This document shows, piece after piece, positions 7,213 to 11,616 of a DNA stretch of 11,616 nucleotides. This stretch comes from Deltaproteobacteria bacterium (GTDB taxonomy: Bacteria; Myxococcota_A; UBA9160; UBA4427). Numbering within the stretch: position 1 is the stretch's first letter; every line of letters begins with the position of its first letter. Position numbers and translations under genes: made by a program. The notes below the pieces were generated by a model. That model had not been told where the DNA came from. It was given only the letters and a program-made list of their open reading frames with translations, and ran no database searches. The stretch covers positions 1 through 11,616 of the forward strand of contig DRKE01000202.1 in NCBI GenBank assembly GCA_011051925.1, written 5' to 3'.

Positions 7213-7238
7213 GTGGATCAAGATTTCAAGGCAGGTCA
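7213..7238 (-). repeat. Right terminal inverted repeat of IS407-group element
   Basis: Read on the minus strand from 7238 it begins TGACCTGCCTTGAAA and ends TTGATCCAC, the inverted partner of the left end at 6010-6036. It starts 8 bases after the orfB stop codon, which is a normal spacing for the family. Confidence 0.85.
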
Positions 7239-7311
7239 ACCCCAAGGGAGGCTAACTCAGAGACTGGACCCATTATGAAGGGGCTGGCCAAGTCAGTAGG
7301 GAGAAGTTTCT

Positions 7312-7941
7312 GTGAAAGGGGCAATAGTTCTATGTGTGCTTGCTCTCTGCTCGGCGACTGCCAACGCGACGATCATCTTCGAACCACAGCCGTTTCGTCG
7401 AATCAGCGCGCAGGGGTTCAATAGTCCGCTTGGCGTCTATGATCAGCTGACGGGTCTCGGGCAGTTCGAGTCCTACGGTTCCTATGCTGGACAACGGTCA
7501 AGAATTGATGAAGTCGGGATTGAATATTATGGCCGGGTGCGGAATGGCGGTCTTCTCGATCGAGATGCGTCTTCGTATCTTGCCGCGACGTTTTCGTCCG
7601 ACGCCCCCTATCGAGTCGACCTTGTCTATGACTTCCGCGATCCAGAAAACCCAGGAGAGGGGCAAGGCTGGGTCGAGATCCGGGAATCGGTATCTGGGCT
7701 GCGGCTGATCTATCTGCCAGGTGTTTCCCAGACCGCGGGCCATCGAGCGGTCGTCTTGACGCCCGGCATCGCGTATGAGCTGACAATCCTCCAAGCGGAG
7801 CCGCTCGCGCAGTACTCCACATGGAACGTCAAGATGACATTCATACCTGAGCCTTCGACGATCGTTTTACTGGCATTCGGATTGGCTTGGCTAGCACTTT
7901 CGAAGGGGGGCTTGCGGGTCTCAACTGGTGGGCGGTCTTGA
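7312..7941 (+). CDS. PEP-CTERM sorting-domain protein
   Basis: This 209-residue secreted protein has an N-terminal signal peptide (opening MKGAIVLCVLALC) with a likely cleavage after the ANA at 17-19. It ends with a PEP-CTERM tripartite signal: PEPST at 179-183, a hydrophobic segment at about 184-197 and a short basic tail (K198, R202, R208). Such proteins are processed by exosortase and displayed or released at the surface of Gram-negative bacteria, often with exopolysaccharide. The middle region (20-178) is probably beta-rich and I do not recognise it. The GTG start follows GGGAGAAG with 5 bases between and is well supported; no in-frame ATG is available nearby. The gene starts 73 bases beyond the IS right end, so the insertion may have removed or supplied its promoter. 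No exosortase gene is in the window. Confidence 0.85.
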   Translation: MKGAIVLCVLALCSATANATIIFEPQPFRRISAQGFNSPLGVYDQLTGLGQFESYGSYAGQRSRIDEVGIEYYGRVRNGGLLDRDASSYLAATFSSDAPYRVDLVYDFRDPENPGEGQGWVEIRESVSGLRLIYLPGVSQTAGHRAVVLTPGIAYELTILQAEPLAQYSTWNVKMTFIPEPSTIVLLAFGLAWLALSKGGLRVSTGGRS

Positions 7942-7954
7942 CCGTTCCGGGTTT

Positions 7955-7993
7955 GTCGGTGACGCAAGAAGCGGAGGCGGTCGGTTCACCGAC
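7955..7993 (+). terminator. Possible hairpin terminator after PEP-CTERM gene
   Basis: GTCGGTGA at 7955-7962 pairs with TCACCGAC at 7986-7993 around a 23-base loop, followed by TTT. A second, outer pairing is possible between CGGGTTT at 7949-7954 and AAACCCG at 8021-8027. It starts 14 bases past the stop codon. The short T run and long loop make this a weak terminator candidate. Confidence 0.3.
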
Positions 7994-8046
7994 TTTCGAT
8001 CGAGAAACGGCAATGGCGAGAAACCCGAAAGGTTGTCGGTCTGGGC

Positions 8047-8742
8047 ATGGCTGATTCTGAAGTGATAATGCGAACGATATCGATCAGTTTGAGTTCTTTT
8101 CGATCGACGCTGGAGGCCGCGAAAGTCCTGCTGGGTCTGTGTGATTCGCTAGGCGATGAGGATGCCTCGCCTGTTGCTGCGAGTGCATCTCTGGCGATGG
8201 CGGTCGCGCTCGATCAGTCGGTTTCTGCGGCTTTATCCTTCTACAGGGCCGATCGTCTGGCCGACACCGACGGCGCTTTTAGGGAAAGCCGAGAAGACGG
8301 TCGGATCGATCGATGTTCGACATTCAAGTCTCGGGTTCTCGGGTTTCCGGAGATCGCTAGCGGGGGGAAGCTCACCCTGGATCGCGGGCAGGCTGACGTG
8401 CGGTCGCTCCTCAGGCTCATCGAACTGCGGAATCGTCTGATGCATATCGATGAGCAAGCGTTGTCACTACGTCTTCGATTCAATCCCAGGGAGTCGGGCC
8501 CGATCGAGATTGAGCCATTGGATGAGTCGAGCATCAGTGGCGATTTGCCAGTTCAAGGAGAGATCGACGCGGCAGGCCAACTGTCTCTCAGTGTCCCTCC
8601 GCCAAGGAACCCCTGGGTGGATCTCTCTGTCGAGGATGCACGAGCCCATTTGAGGGCTGTAACGCGATACATTGAAGAAATCATTGAGGCGGACGATGGA
8701 CGTCTGGACGTCCAGTCATCTGGCCTACTCAGATTGCGATAG
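8047..8742 (+). CDS. Protein with HEPN-type RNxxxH motif
   Basis: I do not recognise a named family for this 231-residue protein. Residues 1-70 and 115-145 look strongly alpha-helical. The second segment contains RNRLMH, Arg128-Asn129 and His133. This is the Rx4H signature with a polar residue after Arg that marks HEPN-domain ribonucleases and related HEPN proteins. Residues 150-195 are Pro/acid-rich with probable strands, and 194-215 form a final helix (VEDARAHLRAVTRYIEEI). The next gene overlaps its 3' end by 47 bases, so the two form an operon. HEPN proteins are common toxins and effectors in toxin-antitoxin and phage defence modules. A non-toxic helical protein that happens to carry the motif is equally possible. 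The ATG at 8047 has only a weak upstream GG-rich sequence; an in-frame ATG at 8068 is an alternative. Confidence 0.7.
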   Translation: MADSEVIMRTISISLSSFRSTLEAAKVLLGLCDSLGDEDASPVAASASLAMAVALDQSVSAALSFYRADRLADTDGAFRESREDGRIDRCSTFKSRVLGFPEIASGGKLTLDRGQADVRSLLRLIELRNRLMHIDEQALSLRLRFNPRESGPIEIEPLDESSISGDLPVQGEIDAAGQLSLSVPPPRNPWVDLSVEDARAHLRAVTRYIEEIIEADDGRLDVQSSGLLRLR

Positions 8743-9163
8743 AAAACGAGGGCGGCCCATCATTCAAGCTGCTCTTCAATGGAGGAATGGGTCTGTGCCC
8801 GGAACGAGTCGTGAGTGGGTCGTCGAGGTCGACGATCGGGAAAGCCTGAGGGCGAAGCTTCTCCGAATTGCTGGTCCGTATGATTCGAGATGCCACAACG
8901 TCGAGTCCATTCTGGTAGAGAGCATGGAGGGTGGGTTCGTGACGGCGAATTGCTCGAAATGCAACAAGCCTCAATCTCTTTCGAGAGATGACTTCATGAA
9001 CGCGATTTCTGTCTGGATCGCGTGTCCTCGCTGCGGCCAGAAAATGGGCAGGAATGTCGTGGAAAGGAACTATGCGATGACCTGCGGAGATTGCGGAATC
9101 TGGCTGAAGTTGTCGAAGCTGTTGCCGAGATACGACGAAATCCAATCTTTGGCGGATAAGTGA
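8696..9163 (+). CDS. Small protein with three CxxC zinc knuckles
   Basis: This 155-residue protein of unknown function carries three CxxC pairs: Cys86-Cys89 (NCSKC), Cys110-Cys113 in ACPRCGQK and Cys130-Cys133 in TCGDCGIW. The first two are spaced like one zinc ribbon. The third would need a further ligand, or a second subunit, for a second site. The N-terminal part (20-80) has probable strands and a helix, including AALQWRNGSVPG and EWVVEVDDRESLRAKLL. The ATG at 8696 is chosen because GAGG lies 6 bases upstream. A TTG at 8672 would add eight residues. The start lies inside the 3' end of the HEPN-motif gene, a 47-base overlap that implies co-translation. It could be an antitoxin, nucleic-acid-binding partner or regulator of the upstream product; the sequence alone does not decide. 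Confidence 0.75.
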   Translation: MDVWTSSHLAYSDCDRKRGRPIIQAALQWRNGSVPGTSREWVVEVDDRESLRAKLLRIAGPYDSRCHNVESILVESMEGGFVTANCSKCNKPQSLSRDDFMNAISVWIACPRCGQKMGRNVVERNYAMTCGDCGIWLKLSKLLPRYDEIQSLADK

Positions 9164-9270
9164 GTGCGAGGGCGAGGGCAAGACCAGCTTTGTGGCGCTA
9201 CCCGGTCCTAACGTGCGCCCCCGTCGTGCGGGCCGAGCGGTCCCAGCATCCCGAAACCCAGGAAGAAAGA

Positions 9271-9346
9271 TGGAGCCGACGATCCGATTTGAACGGACGA
9301 CCTGCTCATTACGAGTGAGCTGCTCTACCAGCTGAGCTACGTCGGC
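9271..9346 (-). tRNA. tRNA-Thr (anticodon CGU)
   Basis: The 76-base gene folds into a full cloverleaf on the minus strand. The acceptor arms GCCGACG and CGTCGGC pair perfectly, followed by discriminator T and an encoded CCA. The D arm contains AGCTCAGCTGGTAGAGC. The anticodon stem GCTCA/TGAGC encloses the loop CTCGTAA, giving anticodon CGT. The T arm reads GTCCGTTCAAATCGGAT. It decodes ACG threonine codons. Its 3' end faces the accessory genes to the left, the orientation expected at a tRNA used as an integration site, although no repeated 3' end was found. Confidence 0.96.
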
Positions 9347-9650
9347 CCCGGTGGTGGCGCTCGGTCCACCGATGGGCGGCCCGGATTGCCGAGGTCGTTC
9401 TCCCGTTTCGAGGTTTCGGTCGACGCGCGTCGCGAAGCTCGACGGGATCGGAGTCGGGCGGGGCCGGGGCGACTCGGGGTCGCCGGGGCGCAGAATGTAG
9501 CGCGGGGGCCTCGCGGCGCCATCGGCTCCGGTCGGTACCGAGGGGCCGGGGCAACGTGGCCGATGCCGGGCGAGGGCCGGGCCGCCCCGCCCGCGGCCGA
9601 TCGGCAGGATGGCGGCGGATCGGGAGCAGCTCGCTCGAAGGGCGAAGGGT
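9347..9650. other. GC-rich intergenic region between tRNA-Thr and membrane-protein gene
   Basis: This 300-base stretch is very GC-rich with runs such as GGGCGGGGCCGGGGCG. Open frames on both strands look like products of base composition only, being dominated by Arg, Pro and Gly and lacking ribosome binding sites. It must hold the tRNA promoter on the minus strand, but I could not place boxes with confidence. Confidence 0.5.
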
Positions 9651-9680
9651 TTGACCCGGGACCGGCCCGGCGATTAGGAT
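9651..9680 (+). promoter_or_regulatory. Sigma-70-like promoter of membrane-protein gene
   Basis: TTGACC (9651-9656, five of six to the -35 consensus) and TAGGAT (9675-9680, four of six to the -10, key bases conserved) are separated by 18 bases. Transcription would start near 9687 and give a leader of about 28 bases containing the GGGAG ribosome binding site at 9702-9706. Confidence 0.6.
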
Positions 9681-9714
9681 TGAGTGGTCACTTCGAGGGA
9701 AGGGAGTCTCCGCG

Positions 9715-10071
9715 ATGCCCGTACTTCCGCTGATCGACCTGATGCTCCTGTCCGGCTGGACGGCGCTGCTCGTGGGATTCGTTCTCAAGGTGATCCATCT
9801 GACGACCAGCTATCGGCCGGCGATCGTGGGGCTCACGCCGATCGATTTCCTCTTGATGGGCGTGGCGGCGATGCTTTTCGCGATCGCGCTCGCGGCGCGC
9901 ACCTGGGTGAAGACCCAGGAACCCACCGCCGCAGCGATCCGGCGAAGGGACGAGACCCTGGAGGCATGGAATGCGCTGAAGGGCCAGGAGACCGAGGCGG
10001 CGGCCGCCGCCGTCGCCGCAGACGTCATCGCGACGGGAACTTCGGGCGGGAACGACGCCCCGGGCTCCTGA
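9715..10071 (+). CDS. Small two-helix membrane protein, unknown function
   Basis: This 118-residue protein has two predicted membrane segments, residues about 6-28 (LMLLSGWTALLVGFVLK) and about 43-62 (IDFLLMGVAAMLFAIALAAR). An Arg-rich, then Glu/Ala-rich C-terminal tail (64-118) probably lies in the cytoplasm; residues 70-105 could form a helix. The ATG follows GGGAG by 8 bases and a sigma-70-like promoter lies upstream, so start and expression are well supported. It is monocistronic as far as visible. I do not recognise the family. Confidence 0.75.
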   Translation: MPVLPLIDLMLLSGWTALLVGFVLKVIHLTTSYRPAIVGLTPIDFLLMGVAAMLFAIALAARTWVKTQEPTAAAIRRRDETLEAWNALKGQETEAAAAAVAADVIATGTSGGNDAPGS

Positions 10072-10094
10072 TTCGTCCTGGTTCCCGGGCGGTC

Positions 10095-10118
10095 GGGTCG
10101 AGCGAGCGGGTCGAGCGA
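10095..10118. repeat. Two-copy direct repeat, 13-base period
   Basis: GGGTCGAGCGA occurs at 10095-10105 and 10108-10118, separated by GC. It lies just past the membrane-protein gene and shares the GTCGAGCG core with the heptamer array at 10161. Confidence 0.6.
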
Positions 10119-10160
10119 GAGAGGCGCGTCCACGCGAATCGCGTCATCGATCTGCCTCAC

Positions 10161-10195
10161 GAGCGTCGAGCGTCGAGCGTCGAGCGTCGAGCGCC
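10161..10195. repeat. Tandem heptamer array (GAGCGTC)
   Basis: Four perfect copies of GAGCGTC are followed by a fifth with one change (GAGCGCC). The array lies in non-coding DNA between the membrane-protein gene and the convergent 38-residue gene. Such short arrays expand and contract by slippage; no function is visible. Confidence 0.75.
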
Positions 10196-10344
10196 GGGCG
10201 AGAACCGCACTGCACCGCACCCGTCCCGGGACCGGCCTCGGGCGCGGAGAGGAACGGCGAAGAAGGGCGAAGAAGTAGAGGAAGGGCGGAAGGGCGGCGT
10301 GGCGGCTCGCCCCGTTGCGGGTCGACCCGGACCGCCGAAGCGAC

Positions 10345-10461
10345 CTAACGACCGAGGTAGCTGCTCGGGCGGAAGAGGTCGGTCGCCGAGAGCGCCAGCT
10401 CCTTGTAGAGGCGGGCGGCGGTGACGAGGGCGTTGCTGGCCTGGCGGAGGGCGGTGCTCAT
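10345..10461 (-). CDS. 38-residue microprotein
   Basis: A short frame opens at the ATG at 10461-10459 behind CAGGGAGTCCAAC, with GGGAG 6 bases before the start, and ends at the TAG at 10345-10347. The product begins MSTALRQASNALVTAARLYK and ends DLFRPSSYLGR. Residues 3-28 could form an amphipathic helix, and the tail is Pro/Ser/Tyr-containing and basic at the end. It has no signal peptide and no Cys. The strong ribosome binding site and high third-position GC argue that it is a genuine gene. It is divergent from the aminotransferase gene with 137 bases between. I know of no family or function. Confidence 0.6.
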   Translation of the reverse strand: MSTALRQASNALVTAARLYKELALSATDLFRPSSYLGR

Positions 10462-10493
10462 GTTGGACTCCCTGGATTCCCTGCATCCTGGTT

Positions 10494-10522
10494 CGATCGA
10501 CGGCACATGGGCCGCTCGATCG
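10494..10522. promoter_or_regulatory. Palindrome in divergent promoter region
   Basis: CGATCGA and CGGC (10494-10504) are mirrored by GCCG and TCGATCG (10511-10522), with one unpaired C at 10515 and a 6-base centre. It lies between the 38-residue gene and the aminotransferase gene. It could be an operator for a dimeric regulator or a hairpin in the leader of the minus-strand transcript. The GATCG core is common in this high-GC DNA, so significance is uncertain. Confidence 0.4.
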
Positions 10523-10585
10523 GGGAAGTGACCGCGAAGGCCTCCGGCGTGGCAGGAAAATCGCATCGGGGCGGAAAATCTCTGG

Positions 10586-10591
10586 TACAGT
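10586..10591 (+). promoter_or_regulatory. Possible -10 box for aminotransferase gene
   Basis: TACAGT lies 7 bases before the GTG start of the aminotransferase gene, which has no Shine-Dalgarno sequence. Initiation at the usual distance would begin the message at or next to the GTG, making it leaderless. There is no clear -35 box, so this is weak. Confidence 0.25.
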
Positions 10592-10598
10592 TCCGCCC

Positions 10599-11576
10599 GT
10601 GGGAACGAATGCTTCGAATTCGGGCGACTCGAGTCGGGGAGCGACGGATCGGCTGATCTGGGTCGATGGGCAGTTGCGGCCGTGGGCCGAGGCGACCGTG
10701 CATGTCCTCTCCCACGCGCTCCAGCGGGGCTCGCTCGTCTTCGACTACATGTCGGTGCATGAGACGTCCCGCGGGGCATGCGTCTTCCGCCTCCGCGAGC
10801 ATGTCGATCGCTTCTTCCTTTCGTGCGAGATGATGGGCCTTCCGGTCGAACAGTCGGCGGAGGCGCTCCGGGAGGCCATCCGCGAAACCGTGCGTGCCAA
10901 TCCGGGGGCCCGGGCGATCAAGATGAGCGCCTATTTCGCGTCGGTCGAGATCGACGTCGTGCCGATCGACACCCATGTGACCGTGGCGATCGCCGCCTAC
11001 GATCCCCGGGCGGACATCGCCGCTCGACTGCCGCGCCCCACGCCTCCGATTCCGCGCCGTCTGAAGATCTGGATCGAGAAGGAGCGCGCCAATCGGCGCG
11101 ACGACATCGTGCCGCCCCAGGTGAAGGTCTCCGCCAACTACGCCTCGCCGATGACCGCCAAGGCCCGCGCCCGGGCCGAGGGCTACGACGAGATCGTGCT
11201 GGTCGACGAGAACGGACATCTGGCCGAAGGGCCGACCGCGAATCTCTTCATCGTGGACGCCGAGGGTGGACTCCTGACCCCCCCCTCCGAGAAGGTGCTC
11301 CACGGCGTCACGCGAAGCGCGATCATGGAACTCGCCAAGGCGGAAGGCATTCCCGTTCGCGAGGCGAAGCTCGCGCCCGAGGCGCTGTTGAACGCTTCTG
11401 AGGCGTTCCTGACGGGCACGCCCGCGGGCGTCTGGCCGATCGAATCCGTCGACGGGAAGGAACTCAGCCGCGTCTGTCCGGGCCCGATCTCGACGACGCT
11501 GAGCGATCGTTTCCGCCGCGTGACGAAGGGCGAGGATCCGGAATTCGCGCATTGGCTGACGCCCGTCGAGGATTGA
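10599..11576 (+). CDS. ilvE: Class IV PLP aminotransferase, IlvE-like branched-chain aminotransferase
   Basis: This 325-residue protein is a fold-type IV PLP enzyme. It probably catalyses amino-group transfer between branched-chain amino acids and 2-oxoglutarate, the last step of Val, Leu and Ile synthesis, in the cytoplasm. The PLP lysine is Lys176 in QVKVSANYASPMTAK, aligning with the KxxxNY segment of E. coli IlvE. The cofactor-binding Glu210 lies in LAEGPTANLF. Other family motifs are SHALQRGSLVFDY (38-50), LHGVTRSAIMELAK (234-247) and FLTGTPAGVWPIESVDG (260-276). Length is close to the E. coli enzyme (about 309) with an extended polar N-terminus. The GTG at 10599 is the only plausible start and lacks a ribosome binding site. 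A D-amino-acid or aminodeoxychorismate-type activity cannot be excluded, because the region before Lys176 lacks the usual IlvE RPL segment. Confidence 0.88.
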   Translation: MGTNASNSGDSSRGATDRLIWVDGQLRPWAEATVHVLSHALQRGSLVFDYMSVHETSRGACVFRLREHVDRFFLSCEMMGLPVEQSAEALREAIRETVRANPGARAIKMSAYFASVEIDVVPIDTHVTVAIAAYDPRADIAARLPRPTPPIPRRLKIWIEKERANRRDDIVPPQVKVSANYASPMTAKARARAEGYDEIVLVDENGHLAEGPTANLFIVDAEGGLLTPPSEKVLHGVTRSAIMELAKAEGIPVREAKLAPEALLNASEAFLTGTPAGVWPIESVDGKELSRVCPGPISTTLSDRFRRVTKGEDPEFAHWLTPVED

Positions 11577-11616
11577 AGCCGCTCGATGCCGAAGCCATCC
11601 GATTCCAGACCCGGAG

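Larger units (their letters stand above)
6010..7238 (+). mobile_element. IS3-family insertion sequence, IS407 group (1229 bp)
   Basis: The element is delimited by terminal inverted repeats starting TGACATGCCCC on the left and, read inward, TGACCTGCCTT on the right. It carries the two overlapping genes orfA and orfB typical of IS3. Length and protein sequences fit the IS407 group, whose members are about 1.2 kb and usually make 4-bp target duplications. No clean duplication is visible: flanks are CCCT on the left and ACCC on the right. If one more base is assigned to each end (TTGAC and GTCAA), the 3-base sequence CCC flanks both sides. The insertion lies between the helicase unit and the PEP-CTERM gene. 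Transposition copies and joins DNA via the DDE enzyme made from the OrfAB fusion in most relatives. Confidence 0.9.

Noticed and set aside
9684..10424. 246-codon plus-strand frame overlapping the membrane-protein gene.
   Set aside because: It is rich in Arg, Gly and Pro, runs through tandem repeats, and overlaps a gene with promoter, ribosome binding site and membrane segments in another frame.
10458..11552. 364-codon minus-strand frame antisense to the aminotransferase gene.
   Set aside because: The plus strand encodes a clear class IV aminotransferase with its PLP lysine; the antisense frame is a composition shadow.
1..11616. CRISPR array, retron or diversity-generating element.
   Set aside because: No regularly spaced repeats of 20-40 bases, no Cas gene and no reverse transcriptase motif were found; the only tandem repeats have 5-13 base periods.
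11586..11616. Possible start of a further plus-strand gene (ATG at 11586).
   Set aside because: Only ten codons are visible and no ribosome binding site precedes the ATG, so it cannot be supported.

Overview
This is a GC-rich window, by eye about 65-70 % GC at both ends and visibly lower, in places near 50 %, across roughly 6.0-9.2 kb. It most likely comes from a Gram-negative bacterium. A PEP-CTERM sorting signal, an IS407-group element and high-GC housekeeping genes would suit a deltaproteobacterial, myxobacterial or similar environmental lineage, but nothing here fixes the taxon.

Layout. (1) 1-710, minus: 5' part of an arylamine N-acetyltransferase with its Cys-His-Asp triad, running off the left edge. 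(2) 711-1401: no intact gene; it holds a decayed, internally deleted IS3-family relic (about 892-1240) with a frameshifted OrfA start. (3) 1402-5669, minus: a two-gene unit. The upstream gene (4284-5669) encodes a 461-residue acidic protein with a repeated short Asp/Trp motif in a disordered N-terminal half. The downstream gene (1402-4224) encodes a RapA/DrmD-like SNF2 helicase. (4) 6010-7238, plus: a near-complete IS407-group (IS3 family) element. Its slippery A tract is one base short of the expected length, which puts OrfB out of the usual -1 register. (5) 7312-9163, plus: a small PEP-CTERM surface protein, then two overlapping genes, one with a HEPN-type RNxxxH motif and one with three CxxC knuckles. 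(6) 9271-9346, minus: tRNA-Thr(CGU). (7) 9347-11616: high-GC, chromosomal-looking DNA with a two-helix membrane protein behind a recognisable promoter, tandem repeats, a 38-residue microprotein gene (minus), and a divergent class IV aminotransferase (IlvE-like).

Interpretation. The middle of the window, bounded by the IS relic and the tRNA-Thr 3' end, looks like an accessory region. Its most interesting content is the helicase plus acidic-repeat pair and the HEPN-motif plus zinc-knuckle pair. Both resemble the architecture of mobile or defence cassettes without matching a complete named system that I recognise. Functions for those pairs are inference; the motif observations are read directly from the sequence.
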